This document shows, one piece after another, positions 16,141 through 24,117 of a stretch of 64,000 bases of DNA (positions are counted from its first letter, which is position 1; every line of letters starts with the position of its first letter). A program made the translations under genes and the position numbers. This DNA is from Bradyrhizobium sp. SZCCT0231 (lineage in GTDB: Bacteria > Pseudomonadota > Alphaproteobacteria > Rhizobiales > Xanthobacteraceae): positions 434,001 through 498,000 of the forward strand of contig NZ_JAFCKP010000002.1 of assembly GCF_018130245.1 (NCBI RefSeq). The letters are read 5' to 3'. The notes beneath the pieces were generated by a model. That model made no database searches. It was given only the letters and a program-made list of their open reading frames with translations, and was not told the origin of the DNA.

Positions 16141-17268
16141 ATGGATGAAGCGATCAGACCGGGCGTCGACAACCAGGCTCAAGAGGGGCCGGAACTGTCG
16201 GTCATCGTCCCGACCTTCAACGAGCGCGACAACGTCATGGTGCTGTACCGGCGCCTGGAGGCGACGCTCGCCAACGTCGCCTGGGAAGTCGTGTTCGTCG
16301 ATGACAACTCGCCCGACGGCACCTGGGACGTCGTGCGCGCGCTGGCGCAGCGCGACAGCCGCGTGCGCTGCGTCCGCCGCATCGGCCGGCGCGGCCTGTC
16401 TGGCGCCTGTATCGAGGGCATCCTTGCCTCCAGCGCGCCCTATGTGGCCGTGATCGATGCCGACCTCCAGCACGACGAGACGCAGCTGCCCAAGATGCTG
16501 TTGCTGCTCGCAAGCGATCAGGCCGACCTCGTCGTCGGCAGCCGCTACATCGAGGGCTACAAGAGCGAAGGTTTCAACAAGCAGCGCGCCGGCGCCAGTG
16601 CGCTCGCGACCGAGGTCGCCAGGAAGATGCTGCGGGTCGAGATTGCAGACCCGATGAGCGGCTTCTTCATGATCCGCCGCGACCGTTTCGAGCAGCTCGC
16701 GCCAAAGCTCTCCGTACACGGCTTCAAGATCCTGCTCGACATCGTCGCGACCGCGCACGGCGGCTTGCGGGCGGTCGAGATTCCCTACACCTTCGGCGCC
16801 CGCCAGCATGGCGAGAGCAAGCTCGATTCCATGGTCGCGCTCGACTTCCTCGGTCTCGTCTTCGCCAAGCTGACCAACGATATCGTCTCGCTGCGCTTCA
16901 TCCTGTTCGCGATGGTCGGCGGCATCGGCCTCGCGGTGCACTTGACCACGCTGTTCATCGCGCTTCAGCTGTTCAAGGCGCCGTTCGCGGAGGCGCAGGC
17001 CGCCGGCGCGATCGTCGCCATGACCAGCAATTTCATCCTCAACAACTTCCTCACCTATCGCGACCAGCGGCTGAAGGGCTTTGCGCTGCTGCGCGGCCTG
17101 ATCGCCTTCTACATCGTGTGCAGCGTCGGCCTGCTCGCCAATGTCGGCGTCGCCTTCTCGGTCTACGACCAGGAGCCGATCTGGTGGCTGGCCGGCCTGG
17201 CCGGCGCGCTGATGGGCGTGGTGTGGAACTATGCGATGTCCGGACTGTTCGTCTGGCGCAAGAAATAG
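16141..17268 (+). CDS. dolichol-phosphate-mannose-synthase-like GT2 fused to GtrA
   Basis: A 375-residue protein with two parts. Residues 17-240 are a GT2 glycosyltransferase: LSVIVPTFNERDNV, VVFVDDNSPDGTW and the metal-binding DADLQHDE. It belongs to the polyprenyl-phosphate mannosyl/glucosyl transferase type. Residues 255-375 are a GtrA domain with four membrane segments (FILFAMVGGIGLAVHLTTLF onward, ending GLFVWRKK), which is thought to help flip the lipid-linked sugar. The gene is six bases ahead of a GT39 transferase that uses such lipid-linked sugars as donor. Together they should make and use a lipid-phosphate sugar for an envelope glycan. Confidence 0.9.
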   Translation: MDEAIRPGVDNQAQEGPELSVIVPTFNERDNVMVLYRRLEATLANVAWEVVFVDDNSPDGTWDVVRALAQRDSRVRCVRRIGRRGLSGACIEGILASSAPYVAVIDADLQHDETQLPKMLLLLASDQADLVVGSRYIEGYKSEGFNKQRAGASALATEVARKMLRVEIADPMSGFFMIRRDRFEQLAPKLSVHGFKILLDIVATAHGGLRAVEIPYTFGARQHGESKLDSMVALDFLGLVFAKLTNDIVSLRFILFAMVGGIGLAVHLTTLFIALQLFKAPFAEAQAAGAIVAMTSNFILNNFLTYRDQRLKGFALLRGLIAFYIVCSVGLLANVGVAFSVYDQEPIWWLAGLAGALMGVVWNYAMSGLFVWRKK

Positions 17269-17274
17269 CTCACA

Positions 17275-18777
17275 ATGGGCGGAGCTGACGCGCGGATCGT
17301 CCGCAATACCGCGCTGGCGATCCTCGCGCTGGTGGCGCTGCGGCTCGTCGCGGCCGCCTTCACGCCGATCACCTTCGACGAAGCCTATTACTGGATGTGG
17401 TCGAAGAACCTCGCCGGGGGCTATTACGACCACCCGCCAATGGTCGCCTATGTGATCCGCGCCGGCACCTTGATCGCCGGGGACACCGAGCTCGGCGTCC
17501 GCCTCGTCTCGATCCTGCTCGCACTGCCGATGAGCTATGCGGTCTATCGCTCAGCCGCAATCCTGTTCGGGGGCGCGCGCGTGGCTGCGACCAGCGCCAT
17601 CCTGCTCAACGTGACACTGCTGGCCTCCGTCGGCACGCTGATCGTCACGCCCGATGCGCCGCTGCTGGTCGCCTCCAGCTTCGTGCTGTTCTTCCTCGCC
17701 AAGGTGCTGGAGACCGGCCGCGGCGCCTGGTGGCTTGCGGTCGGGGTGGCGGTCGGCGCGGCGCTGCTGTCGAAATACACCGCGATGTTCTTCGGGCCGG
17801 CGATCCTGATCTGGCTTGCGTCCGTACCGAAACTCAGGCGCTGGTTTCTCTCGCCCTGGCCCTATCTCGGCGGCCTCGTTGCCCTGGCGCTGTTCTCGCC
17901 GGTGATCCTTTGGAATGCGGACCATCAATGGGTCTCGTTCGCAAAGCAGCTCGGCCGCGCCAAGATCGAGGACTTCCGCCCCGTCTTCATCGCCGAGCTG
18001 ATCCCGACCCAGATCGCGTTCGCAACGCCGCTGGTCTTCATCCTCGGCGCGATGGGCCTGCACGCGCTGACCTGGCAGCGCGCCGGCGCCCTGGCCTCGC
18101 GCGTGCTGATCGAGACGATGTTCTGGACCATCGTCGCCTATTTCGTCTGGCATTCGCTGCATGCCCGCGTCGAAGCCAACTGGTTCGCGCCGGTCTATCC
18201 GCCCTTCGTCGTCGCCGCGGCCGCCGCTGCCAACCTAGCGCAGTGGAAGCCGCGCCAGCGGCGCCTCGTCGACTTCTGCCTGCGCTGGGCCGCGCCCGTC
18301 GGCATCGTGATGTTTGCAGCGTTGATCGTTCAGGCCAATACCGGCTGGCTGTCGGGCTATCGTCGCGATGCCACCGTGCGCAGCGTCGGTGTCGGCTGGC
18401 GCGAGCTCGCCGTGGGAATCGAAGCGGTGCGCGTGCGCAGTGGTGCGGCTTGTGTGCTCGCACAGGACTACGGCACCACGAGCTGGCTCGCATTCTATCT
18501 GCCGCGCGGCACCTGCGTCGCCCAGCAAACCCAGCGCATCCGCTGGGTCAACATGCCCGAGCCAGATTCCAAGCTGCTCGCCGGCAAGCTGCTCTATGTC
18601 GACGAGTTGCGCGCAGACGGCCATCCCGCCCTCGATGCTCTGTTTGCGCAGGTGACGCAGATTGCGCAATTGCAGCGCAAGCGCGGCCCGCTCGTGGTCG
18701 AGACCTACGGCATCGATCTGCTGGAAGGCGCCAAGGGCGAGGTGCTGGACCGCTCGCCGCCGCCGGAAGCGCGGTAG
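17275..18777 (+). CDS. GT39/ArnT-like membrane glycosyltransferase
   Basis: A 500-residue integral membrane protein with about 11 hydrophobic segments. The first periplasmic loop carries the PMT/ArnT-type acidic motif TFDEAYYWMWSKNLAGGYYD, with DE as the catalytic pair, followed by HPPMVAYVI. The C-terminal 130 residues form a soluble periplasmic domain. Enzymes of this class move a sugar from polyprenyl phosphate to lipid or protein on the outer face of the inner membrane. The upstream gene should make the donor. The acceptor is unknown. The gene ends eight bases ahead of a perfect hairpin shared with the convergent cyclase gene. Confidence 0.88.
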   Translation: MGGADARIVRNTALAILALVALRLVAAAFTPITFDEAYYWMWSKNLAGGYYDHPPMVAYVIRAGTLIAGDTELGVRLVSILLALPMSYAVYRSAAILFGGARVAATSAILLNVTLLASVGTLIVTPDAPLLVASSFVLFFLAKVLETGRGAWWLAVGVAVGAALLSKYTAMFFGPAILIWLASVPKLRRWFLSPWPYLGGLVALALFSPVILWNADHQWVSFAKQLGRAKIEDFRPVFIAELIPTQIAFATPLVFILGAMGLHALTWQRAGALASRVLIETMFWTIVAYFVWHSLHARVEANWFAPVYPPFVVAAAAAANLAQWKPRQRRLVDFCLRWAAPVGIVMFAALIVQANTGWLSGYRRDATVRSVGVGWRELAVGIEAVRVRSGAACVLAQDYGTTSWLAFYLPRGTCVAQQTQRIRWVNMPEPDSKLLAGKLLYVDELRADGHPALDALFAQVTQIAQLQRKRGPLVVETYGIDLLEGAKGEVLDRSPPPEAR

Positions 18778-18785
18778 CCGGCCTC

Positions 18786-18832
18786 ACACTCCGCCGTCGT
18801 CCCCGCGAAAGGCGGGGACGACGGCGGAGTGT
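18786..18832. terminator. perfect 21-bp hairpin between convergent genes
   Basis: The arms ACACTCCGCCGTCGTCCCC (plus GC) and their exact complement surround a five-base GAAAG loop. It lies between the GT39 gene and the convergent cyclase gene and should fold equally on both transcripts. No U-tract follows. It may be a dispersed repeat (GTCGTCCCCGC type) used as a bidirectional terminator. Confidence 0.7.
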
Positions 18833-18853
18833 TGGGCCGATAGCAATGGCTAC

Positions 18854-20752
18854 TCAGTCCATCATCTCGGCCTTGGCAGCATCTTGGTCCGGCCCATCAT
18901 GGTCGCGCCAGAACCAGACGGTCACGACACCGGAGCGCCCGCGGACCTTTGCGGGCAACGGACCCGTCAGAACGCCGTCGGGCGCGCCCTGGAAGTCGGC
19001 CGCATCCAGCAGCGTATCGCTCAACGCGAGCCGCGCATCGTTCTGGGTCGCAATCTCCATCAGCCGGCTTGCGACGTTGACGGTGTCGCCCGTCGCCGTG
19101 ATGTGCTGATGGCTTTCGCCGAGCCGGGAGGCGACGATTGGGCCGCAATGCGCGCCGATCTTGAAGCCGAGCTGACCCGCGATCGCCGGCGGCAGCGAGG
19201 CGATCCAGCGTGCGAGGCCGCGATGCAGATCGATCGCGCATTTCAGCGCGCGCGCCGCGTCGTCGGGCATCGCGCGCGGCAACCCGAACAGGATCATGGC
19301 GCCGTCGCCGAGAAAGCCGGTGATCATGCCGCCGCAATCGATCGCGGCTTTGTCGATCAGTGCATGAAACGCCTTCAGAAGATCCCTGAGTTCGTCCGGA
19401 TCAATCCGCTCGCTCAGACCGGTGAAGCCGGAGAGATCGACAAAGACCACGGCTGCATCCTGCCGGACGGGCTTTGACAGGAAGTTCGGATCCCGCGCCA
19501 GCCATTCCTGCACCGCCGGAGCCTGGAATTGCGCAAGCGACCTGCTCTTGGCGGCGAAATATTGCGTGCGGCGGCCTCCCGCCCACAGCTGCACGCCGGC
19601 AAAGACCGCAACCGGCGGCACTGCGGCGGCGAGGGTGGTCGCGGCGTTGAGCCAGACGCCATGCGTGAACGCGAACAAATTGAGCCCGGCCCAGGCGATC
19701 ATCACCGCGGCCGCCGCCATGATGCCGAGCGCGCTACGCCGCCAGGCGAGCAGGCCGACCAGCAGCATCGGCAGCAGGATCGCAGTGAGTGCGTCGGCAA
19801 TACGGACCCTGCGGTCGCGCACGATGGCGTCGCCGGCGACGAGATGCGTGATCGCGGTCGAGACCACCTCGACGCCGGGCATCAGCGAATCGAACGGCGT
19901 CGGATAGAAGTCGCCGCCGCCGGCGACCGAGGCGCCGATCACGACGATCCGGTTCTCGATCGCCGCGCGATCGAGCGTGCCGTCGAAGATGCTCTGTGCG
20001 CTGACGGTGCGGATCGTGCGGCGCGGGCCGTAATAGGTGATCGGCAATGCCAAATCGCCGTCGGTCGGCACCGCGCGATCGCCGAGCATGAGACGGTCCG
20101 GCGCGACCGTCAGCGGCTTATCGAGCGCGCGGGCCGCGACGCGCAAGGGGAACGACAGCTCGACCTTGTCGTGCGTCCGGAACAGCATCGGCACCGAGAG
20201 CGGTGAGCCCGATTGTCCTGTCGCGACGTTGACGACGCCGACCTCGGCGTGTTCGGCGAATGCGGGCAACGGCTGCAGGAAGCGTTCGGCCTGCGGCAGA
20301 ACGGCGAGGGGACCTTCGCTGCTGGGTGCCACGGTTTCGCTGGCGGAGGGGAAAATCGCCGCGGCGGCGAGCACCATGGGACCGGTGGCGAGGGTGTTGG
20401 CCAGCGTGGCATCGCCGATCGCAGCGCTGCGGTCGACGAGCAGGAGATCGATCGCGACGACCTTCGGCTTGAACTGCACGATCATGTCGACGACGCGGGC
20501 GAGATCGGCGCGCGGCAGCGGATAGCTGCCGCCGCGCTTCACCACGGTGTCGTCGATCGCGACGATGGTGACGAGATCCGGCGGACGCTGCACGCCGCGG
20601 ACCTGCGTCCGCCAGTCCGTCAGCGTGGCTTCGAGGCGGTCGAGAAAGCGCAGATGACCGTTGGCGTGCGCGGCGTAGATGCCCGCGCCCCACAGCGCGG
20701 TGAGGACGAGTGCCACCAGGATCTGAACGCGTCTGGTCATTACGTACTGCAA
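18854..20752 (-). CDS. CHASE2-domain adenylate/guanylate cyclase
   Basis: A 632-residue sensor cyclase. A first membrane segment lies at residues 8-27. A large periplasmic CHASE2 domain (about 35-330) follows, with its typical DLVTIVAIDDTVVKRGGSYPLPRA, KVVAIDLLLVD and NRIVVIGASVAGGGDFYPTPF. Three membrane segments (about 335-410) come next, then the class III catalytic domain from residue 440: VVFVDLSGFTGLSERID, ITGFLGDGAMILFG and ITATGDTVNVASRLME, with both metal aspartates and the Asn/Arg pair intact. It begins 49 bp after a FecR-like exported protein and is almost certainly in one operon with it, which suggests that protein modulates the periplasmic sensor. Confidence 0.92.
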   Translation of the reverse strand: MQYVMTRRVQILVALVLTALWGAGIYAAHANGHLRFLDRLEATLTDWRTQVRGVQRPPDLVTIVAIDDTVVKRGGSYPLPRADLARVVDMIVQFKPKVVAIDLLLVDRSAAIGDATLANTLATGPMVLAAAAIFPSASETVAPSSEGPLAVLPQAERFLQPLPAFAEHAEVGVVNVATGQSGSPLSVPMLFRTHDKVELSFPLRVAARALDKPLTVAPDRLMLGDRAVPTDGDLALPITYYGPRRTIRTVSAQSIFDGTLDRAAIENRIVVIGASVAGGGDFYPTPFDSLMPGVEVVSTAITHLVAGDAIVRDRRVRIADALTAILLPMLLVGLLAWRRSALGIMAAAAVMIAWAGLNLFAFTHGVWLNAATTLAAAVPPVAVFAGVQLWAGGRRTQYFAAKSRSLAQFQAPAVQEWLARDPNFLSKPVRQDAAVVFVDLSGFTGLSERIDPDELRDLLKAFHALIDKAAIDCGGMITGFLGDGAMILFGLPRAMPDDAARALKCAIDLHRGLARWIASLPPAIAGQLGFKIGAHCGPIVASRLGESHQHITATGDTVNVASRLMEIATQNDARLALSDTLLDAADFQGAPDGVLTGPLPAKVRGRSGVVTVWFWRDHDGPDQDAAKAEMMD

Positions 20753-20801
20753 TCTTCTTTGTCGCCCGGGCCTTGCTGCGCGGGTCTCAATTGTCGGAGC
20801 C

Positions 20802-21326
20802 TTATTGACCCAGTCTTGCCATGAGCGCGTCGACGCGCGGCTGGCCCCATGTCTTGACGGTCAACGGGCCGGTTGGCTCGACGTCGACGCCTTCGCCGGG
20901 TCCAAGCACGACACCGCGTCCCGGAGCCCTGCGGGTCACGCCGACCCGGCCGTCGGCGACGAACACGGAGGTCTTGGCGTCAGCGACATCGACCGCCCAT
21001 TTCGTGCCGCGCACGGCGGCAATCGCTTGCGGCGTCAGCACCTTGAAGGGATTGCCCCGCGGCTTCCTGGGCACCTCGACCAGCAGGGCTTTGCTGCTCA
21101 ACTCCACGGAGTCTATATGTCCGTCGCGGTTGGCGTCCTTAAGTTCAAATTTGGCGCCATTTTCCGCAACGATGGTGATGCCGTTGCCGCAGCGCCAGGT
21201 CTGCGTCCCGGCAGCCGACGGTGACGCCGTGCAGCCCGCATTGGCCGCAGGCTGTGCAGTCGCAGATCCAATCAACAGAAACGACCCTGCCAGGGCGAAA
21301 AACCCTGCGCGCGCGATCCCTCTCAT
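20802..21326 (-). CDS. FecR-domain exported protein with EF-hand loop
   Basis: A 174-residue protein with a Sec signal peptide (ARAGFFALAGSFLLIGSATA) and a FecR-type beta domain (FKVLTPQAIAAVRGTKWAVD, VFVADGRVGVTRR, VVLGPGEGVDV). I start it at the ATG at 21326, which has GGAGG five bases upstream, rather than an ATG nine codons earlier. Residues 64-76, DANRDGHIDSVEL, fit the full EF-hand calcium-loop pattern, and this is unusual in a FecR protein. It is the first gene of a two-gene operon with the CHASE2 cyclase. I infer a periplasmic calcium or ligand sensor acting on the cyclase; the FecR family otherwise controls sigma factors or binds envelope partners. Confidence 0.8.
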   Translation of the reverse strand: MRGIARAGFFALAGSFLLIGSATAQPAANAGCTASPSAAGTQTWRCGNGITIVAENGAKFELKDANRDGHIDSVELSSKALLVEVPRKPRGNPFKVLTPQAIAAVRGTKWAVDVADAKTSVFVADGRVGVTRRAPGRGVVLGPGEGVDVEPTGPLTVKTWGQPRVDALMARLGQ

Positions 21327-21366
21327 GCCAGCCTCCGTTTGCGTGCTCGGCACAGTTCAAGGCGGG

Positions 21367-21386
21367 ATGATACGGTACCGTATCAT
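21367..21386. promoter_or_regulatory. perfect 20-bp palindrome upstream of FecR-cyclase operon
   Basis: ATGATACGGTACCGTATCAT is a perfect palindrome centred 50 bp ahead of the FecR start. Such GATAC...GTATC dyads are common operators of TetR- or GntR-type repressors. No regulator gene is adjacent, so the binder is unknown. Confidence 0.6.
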
Positions 21387-21693
21387 GCGCAGAGGCTGCT
21401 GAAAAGTGCCGAGCTGGCAGCTATTTTCTCGTGGCGGCGATGTCCAGAACAGACGCGATCAACTTTCAGTCACGGCGCCGTGCCGCGTGAGGCCGCGCGG
21501 CGTGTGATGCGCATGCGCTGTTGCCGCGCGGCCGGAGGACGAGCAGTCCACCAGCCTCGCGCAACGCTTGCGCGTTACGTTCGGGGCAGTTGAGGACCAC
21601 GAAAATGACGTTGTTGAGTGCGTCATGGATGTGGCCGGAGACGTCCGCAGAGCGTGCCGAACCGGCCGAGAATTATAGTTAACAAACGCGACT
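21387..21693. other. gap of 307 bp without a supported gene
   Basis: No frame here has a convincing start, ribosome-binding site and codon pattern. The minus strand reads NVIFVVLNCPERNAQAL in a frame without a start, which could be a gene remnant. The plus strand ends in a strong terminator, so a short transcript may cross this stretch. Confidence 0.4.
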
Positions 21694-21719
21694 AAGTCCG
21701 TAGTTCTGCGGACTTTTTT
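21694..21719 (+). terminator. orphan intrinsic terminator
   Basis: AAGTCCG (21694-21700) pairs with CGGACTT (21709-21715) around an eight-base loop and is followed by a run of six T in all, the classic plus-strand intrinsic terminator. No plus-strand gene precedes it; the nearest upstream genes run on the minus strand. It implies a small RNA or an unseen short gene. Confidence 0.7.
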
Positions 21720-21765
21720 CTCAAAACGGGACAGCGTTAACGAGTTGCCCCACATACGCCCGAAC

Positions 21766-21780
21766 TTAATCCGCATTTAA
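21766..21780. promoter_or_regulatory. CtrA-type box TTAA-N7-TTAA
   Basis: TTAATCCGCATTTAA is an exact match to the CtrA full-site consensus TTAA-N7-TTAA. It lies 111 bp ahead of the proposed start of the Tlde1/DUF2778 gene. CtrA controls cell-cycle, envelope and motility genes in alphaproteobacteria. The surrounding stretch is AT-rich, which raises the chance of a random match. Confidence 0.5.
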
Positions 21781-21890
21781 CTAAAAGTCGCCTTAATGAC
21801 GCTCCGACCCTCTGCGAGATGCTGTTCCCGGATCGTGACCAGCGGCGCTTCGAAGGGGGACTGAGTGACACCGTCCTGGACGCAAGGCGA

Positions 21891-23066
21891 ATGAGTACGA
21901 GTATCGCTGCGCAGAGTAACGCGGCACGGAAGTCCAAGAATTTCTCAAAGAAATCTTCGCGGAAATCTTCCCGGAAAATGACCACGACCAATTGGCTCGG
22001 CGCCGCGGCGATCGGCTGCGCCGTGATGGGCGCCGGCTGGACCATCCACTGCAACATCTTCGGCGCGAGCGTCTATCCGACCGTCGGCAGCATTGGCTAC
22101 GACGAGCCCGTGATCAAGCGTGCGCCCAGGGTGGTGCTGCGCGAGGCCAGCGAGGCCATCAACGAGACCTTTGCGCTGCTGCCCGACCGGCTCCAGGTCG
22201 CAGCTCCGATCTCCCGCGAGATGTTCAACGAGCGCTTTGCCGCTGCTGCCACGCAGGGCGTGCCATCGAATGCGGCGAGCGCCGCGCCCGCAACCCAGGT
22301 TGCCGCCGCAAAGGAGACCTCGAAGGACGCCCCGAAGCAGAGCGTGATCGCGAAGGTCGCGGACGCGCTGAAGCCGGCGGCCAAAACCGCTGACAAGGCT
22401 GCGGACAAGGCCAAGCGTGCGCCCGAGGGTCAGATGCAGCTCGCCTCGGCCGACCCGGCCGAGATCGTACCGGCGCCCGAGGCAAAGCCGAAGTCTTTCG
22501 CCGATCGCGCCAAGGCCGCGGTGATGTCGATCACCGCTCCGCGCCAGTCGATGGTCGAAAAGCTCTGGGGCAAACGCGAGCCGTCCGGCGCGCTGCTCGC
22601 CTACGCCTCGGCCGATGCCAGCGTGACCGCGTCCATCGCGCCGAAGGAGCAGAACCCGATGCTCGGCGGCGCGCCGCCCTATGAGCGCGACACCGCGGTC
22701 TACGACATCACCGCCAAGGCGGTGTATCTGCCCGACGGCACCAGGCTCGAGGCGCATTCGGGCCTCGGCTCCAATCTCGACGATCCGCGCTCCTCGAAAA
22801 TCCGCATGCGCGGCGTGACGCCGCCGCACATCTACACGCTGAAGCCGCGCGAGGCGCTGTTCCACGGCGTGCCGGCGCTGCGCCTGACCCCGATCGGCGG
22901 CGAGAGCGCGATCCACGGCCGCGACGGCCTGCTTGCGCACACCTTCATGCTCGGGCCGAACGGCGATTCCAACGGCTGCGTGTCGTTTAGGGATTATTAC
23001 GCATTCCTGGACGCCTACCGCAACAAGGGCATTCGCAAGCTCGCGGTGCTGGCGCGGGTGGAGTGA
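21891..23066 (+). CDS. Tlde1/DUF2778 L,D-transpeptidase-like envelope protein
   Basis: A 391-residue protein. After a Ser/Lys/Arg-rich start with a near-repeat KKSSRKSSRK there is one membrane segment (TTNWLGAAAIGCAVMGAGW), then an Ala/Lys/Pro-rich linker of about 180 residues with the repeated KTADKAADKAKR theme, and at the C-terminus a DUF2778 domain: SAIHGRDGLLAHTFMLG and NGDSNGCVSFRDY. The His and the SNGC cysteine match the L,D-transpeptidase-like active site. It should anchor in the inner membrane and act on peptidoglycan. The start is not certain: an in-frame ATG at 21819 and one at 21978, just before the membrane segment, are alternatives. A CtrA box lies upstream. Confidence 0.8.
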   Translation: MSTSIAAQSNAARKSKNFSKKSSRKSSRKMTTTNWLGAAAIGCAVMGAGWTIHCNIFGASVYPTVGSIGYDEPVIKRAPRVVLREASEAINETFALLPDRLQVAAPISREMFNERFAAAATQGVPSNAASAAPATQVAAAKETSKDAPKQSVIAKVADALKPAAKTADKAADKAKRAPEGQMQLASADPAEIVPAPEAKPKSFADRAKAAVMSITAPRQSMVEKLWGKREPSGALLAYASADASVTASIAPKEQNPMLGGAPPYERDTAVYDITAKAVYLPDGTRLEAHSGLGSNLDDPRSSKIRMRGVTPPHIYTLKPREALFHGVPALRLTPIGGESAIHGRDGLLAHTFMLGPNGDSNGCVSFRDYYAFLDAYRNKGIRKLAVLARVE

Positions 23067-23186
23067 GGCGCAGCGCGCGTCGCATCGGGCTCCCCCTTTC
23101 TGCTTCCGGCATGGCCCGGGTAGACCGCCGTCGATCCGAAATGGATTGAGACGGTCGCTGCGCGGTCCTCGGGCGTCGGTCCGGGG

Positions 23187-24026
23187 TCAAGAGCCATGTC
23201 GATTCACGGCGGGTTTCAGGCGCTTGTGGAAGAATGCGAGAATCTCGTCCCGGGCAGCAAGCGTTGGCTGCCCTATCTCATCGACGAGATGGACCGTGAC
23301 GACACTGTGGGGTGTCTTGACGAACTGCTCGAAGAACGGCGGTTTGGGTCCGGTATTCGCGGCCGTGTCGGGCAGAACGCGGCCGATGAAGCGGTCGCCG
23401 AGCGCAGCCTGGTAGGCGGCAAACCGTTCGGCCCGGCAGAACGAATCCCCCGCGAACCGGTAGGCAAGGACCGTCAGATCTTCTCGCTCCAGCCTTGAAC
23501 GGATTTGCGCCAGTTCGTCAACGGAACTCTCGATGCCGCCGGGATTGTCCAGCGGGAGCGACGGTTGGGACACGACGGGAGCCAGCAGCACCGGATCCAG
23601 CATCATGTTGAGCGCGAAATTGCCCGTAAAGCACATACCGATCGCGCCGACGCCCGGCCCTCCGCTTTCGTCATGTGCGAGCCTGGCGAGCGCGCGCAAC
23701 CAGTTCGACACGGGGCTCGACGATCCGCCGCCAAGCGCGCGGAATTCGGCGCTGACGCACGCGCGCCGGAAAACGCCGGCCGCGGTCTCCGCGTCGGGAA
23801 CATCGCCATCCCTGCCAAACAGCGAAGGCATGTAGACCCGGAAGCCCGCATCGCGAACCCAGCGCGCGAAACGCGCGACGTGGGGGCTGATGCCCGGCAT
23901 CTCGGTCATGACGACGACGGCCGGTCCGTCTCCTGCAACGTAGACCGGCTTTGTCGTCCCTTCCAAAGTGAGGACCCGCTGGTTGAAATCGGACAGGTCG
24001 TCAGGCTTCAGCAGCACATCGCTCAT
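23187..24026 (-). CDS. dienelactone hydrolase family protein
   Basis: A 279-residue alpha/beta-hydrolase of the dienelactone hydrolase type. The nucleophile is Cys in IGMCFTGNFALN, the family's G-x-C-x-G elbow; the acid is probably the Asp of RFAGDSFC and the base the His of VTVHLVDE. I start it at the ATG at 24026 because GGAGG lies five bases upstream. The substrate may be a carboxymethylene lactone or another ester. It is divergent from a GlxA-type AraC regulator across 91 bp that contain a small dyad, so that regulator probably controls it. Confidence 0.85.
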   Translation of the reverse strand: MSDVLLKPDDLSDFNQRVLTLEGTTKPVYVAGDGPAVVVMTEMPGISPHVARFARWVRDAGFRVYMPSLFGRDGDVPDAETAAGVFRRACVSAEFRALGGGSSSPVSNWLRALARLAHDESGGPGVGAIGMCFTGNFALNMMLDPVLLAPVVSQPSLPLDNPGGIESSVDELAQIRSRLEREDLTVLAYRFAGDSFCRAERFAAYQAALGDRFIGRVLPDTAANTGPKPPFFEQFVKTPHSVVTVHLVDEIGQPTLAARDEILAFFHKRLKPAVNRHGS

Positions 24027-24083
24027 GTTGTCCTCCGGAAAAGATTGGACAAACGGTATGTCCCGGGCTTTTACTCCGACAAG

Positions 24084-24097
24084 TGTCAAAAATGACA
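24084..24097. promoter_or_regulatory. TGTCA-AAAA-TGACA dyad in divergent gap
   Basis: The inverted pentamers TGTCA and TGACA surround AAAA in the 91-bp gap between the dienelactone hydrolase and the GlxA-type regulator, 21 bp ahead of the regulator's ATG. It is short, and is listed as a possible operator only. Confidence 0.3.
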
Positions 24098-24117
24098 TTA
24101 ATCGGGTCTATTTTGCC

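Noticed and set aside
21459-21776. Minus-strand frame of 105 codons in the FecR-Tlde1 gap
   Set aside because: No ribosome-binding site, a Ser/Thr/Arg-rich product without a domain, and it crosses a strong terminator and the CtrA box.
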